Source: an uncultured Anaerotruncus sp. (GTDB lineage: Bacteria; Bacillota; Clostridia; Oscillospirales; Ruminococcaceae). From it: a DNA stretch of 13,602 nt. The stretch is from the NCBI RefSeq assembly GCF_902490045.1, contig NZ_CABUCJ010000067.1:1-13602 (forward strand), given 5' to 3'. The position numbers and the translations under genes are program-made. Positions 13,191 through 13,602 of the stretch are shown piece after piece (position 1 is the first letter of the stretch; the number at the start of each line of letters is the position of its first letter). The notes beneath the pieces were generated by a model, which made no database searches, was not told the origin of the DNA, and saw nothing but the letters and a program-made list of their open reading frames with translations.

Positions 13191-13602
13191 TTATTTCAGT
13201 TCCACCGGCACGCCCAAATCGCTCGCCTTTTTGAGAAGCCCGTCAAGCGGGTCGGCGGAGACTTCGGCAACCGCGTGTTTTTTGGCATTGTAGGGCCCGA
13301 GGCTGAACTTCTGCCCCGTCACCGCAAAGATCGCGTCGCGCAGGCTCTCCTTCGCGGCGGGACTCGTGCGCAGCAGCGTGCGGAAAAAGTCGCTCTCGCA
13401 GTCGATCAGCATGAGGTCGCCGCTCGTGAAGGCGCGCGACCCCGTCATCGCGCCGCAGAGCGCGCCGTTGTGCCTGCCCAGCTCCGCGAGCACCTTCGCC
13501 CACTCGCCGAAGGGCAAAACCTCGCTCTTCCCCTCCGCCTTTTCGGCGCGTTTTTCGGGCGCGGGGCGTGCCCCGGCCGGGGGCGCCGCTGCCGCCGCAG
13601 GC
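13191..13602 (-). CDS. dnaX: DNA polymerase III gamma/tau subunit, C-terminal part (partial)
   Basis: The open frame runs from the window's right edge to TAA at 13191-13193, giving about 137 residues. It begins in a Pro/Ala/Lys/Glu-rich linker (PAPEKRAEKAEGKSEV) and continues with the C-terminal domain typical of Clostridia DnaX (FGEWAKVLAEL, SGDLMLIDCESDFFRTLL, AKESLRDAIFAVTG, DPLDGLLKKASDLGVPVELK). The ATPase clamp-loader domains lie outside the window. The call rests on this tail plus the ybaB-recR neighbours. A TTG at 13515-13517 is internal and not a start. The Ala-rich linker codons near the edge could hold the frameshift region used to make gamma in some bacteria; none is seen here. 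Confidence 0.9.
   Translation of the reverse strand, partial: PAAAAAPPAGARPAPEKRAEKAEGKSEVLPFGEWAKVLAELGRHNGALCGAMTGSRAFTSGDLMLIDCESDFFRTLLRTSPAAKESLRDAIFAVTGQKFSLGPYNAKKHAVAEVSADPLDGLLKKASDLGVPVELK

Noticed and set aside
1..13602. CRISPR arrays, insertion sequences, toxin-antitoxin pairs
   Set aside because: No regularly spaced direct repeats, transposase motifs or small paired genes were found on either strand.

Overview
The window looks like a chromosome segment of a fairly high-GC gut-type Clostridia, probably of the Oscillospiraceae/Ruminococcaceae kind. This is inferred from the dnaX-ybaB-recR cluster, SmpB and tmRNA of Firmicutes type, a tmRNA tag of the DDNNNLAFAA type, strong AGGAGG ribosome binding sites, and secreted proteins with InlB-like repeats and RT(L/F)GTYIF segments. 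No species can be named from sequence alone.

Right part (about 10,800-13,602): conserved housekeeping genes on the minus strand. In transcription order these are the dnaX 3' end, ybaB/ebfC, recR, a GtrA-family membrane protein, smpB and ssrA (tmRNA). The ssrA promoter sits inside the 3' end of smpB, and a terminator follows the tmRNA.

Middle (about 9,650-10,600): a plus-strand gene for a small membrane protein of the CmpB-like (PF06541) family, divergent from a long leader. That leader carries a class I cyclic-di-GMP (GEMM-I) riboswitch and an intrinsic terminator, and it controls a 971-residue secreted protein at 6733-9648. The protein has an acidic linker, a glycine-rich YGGG repeat solenoid and a C-terminus ending exactly in IPNTGR.

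Left part (1-6,460): the most interesting region. A tyrosine recombinase with all catalytic residues (5609-6460) lies beside a 301-bp segment bounded by 23-bp perfect inverted repeats (5288-5310 and 5566-5588). The segment holds a sigma-A-like promoter and two opposed intrinsic terminators. Beyond it lies a three-gene minus-strand operon of secreted proteins: a 755-residue InlB-repeat protein and two paralogs of 408 and 485 residues. In the sequenced orientation the better promoter points away from the operon and a terminator faces it, so this looks like an OFF state. Inversion would aim the promoter at the operon.

Working model (inference): the cell controls two adjacent surface-protein loci by different switches. 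One is site-specific DNA inversion, giving ON/OFF cell-to-cell variation. The other is a c-di-GMP riboswitch, giving graded control linked to the sessile/motile decision. The inversion, its direction, and the sign of the riboswitch response are not shown by the sequence alone.
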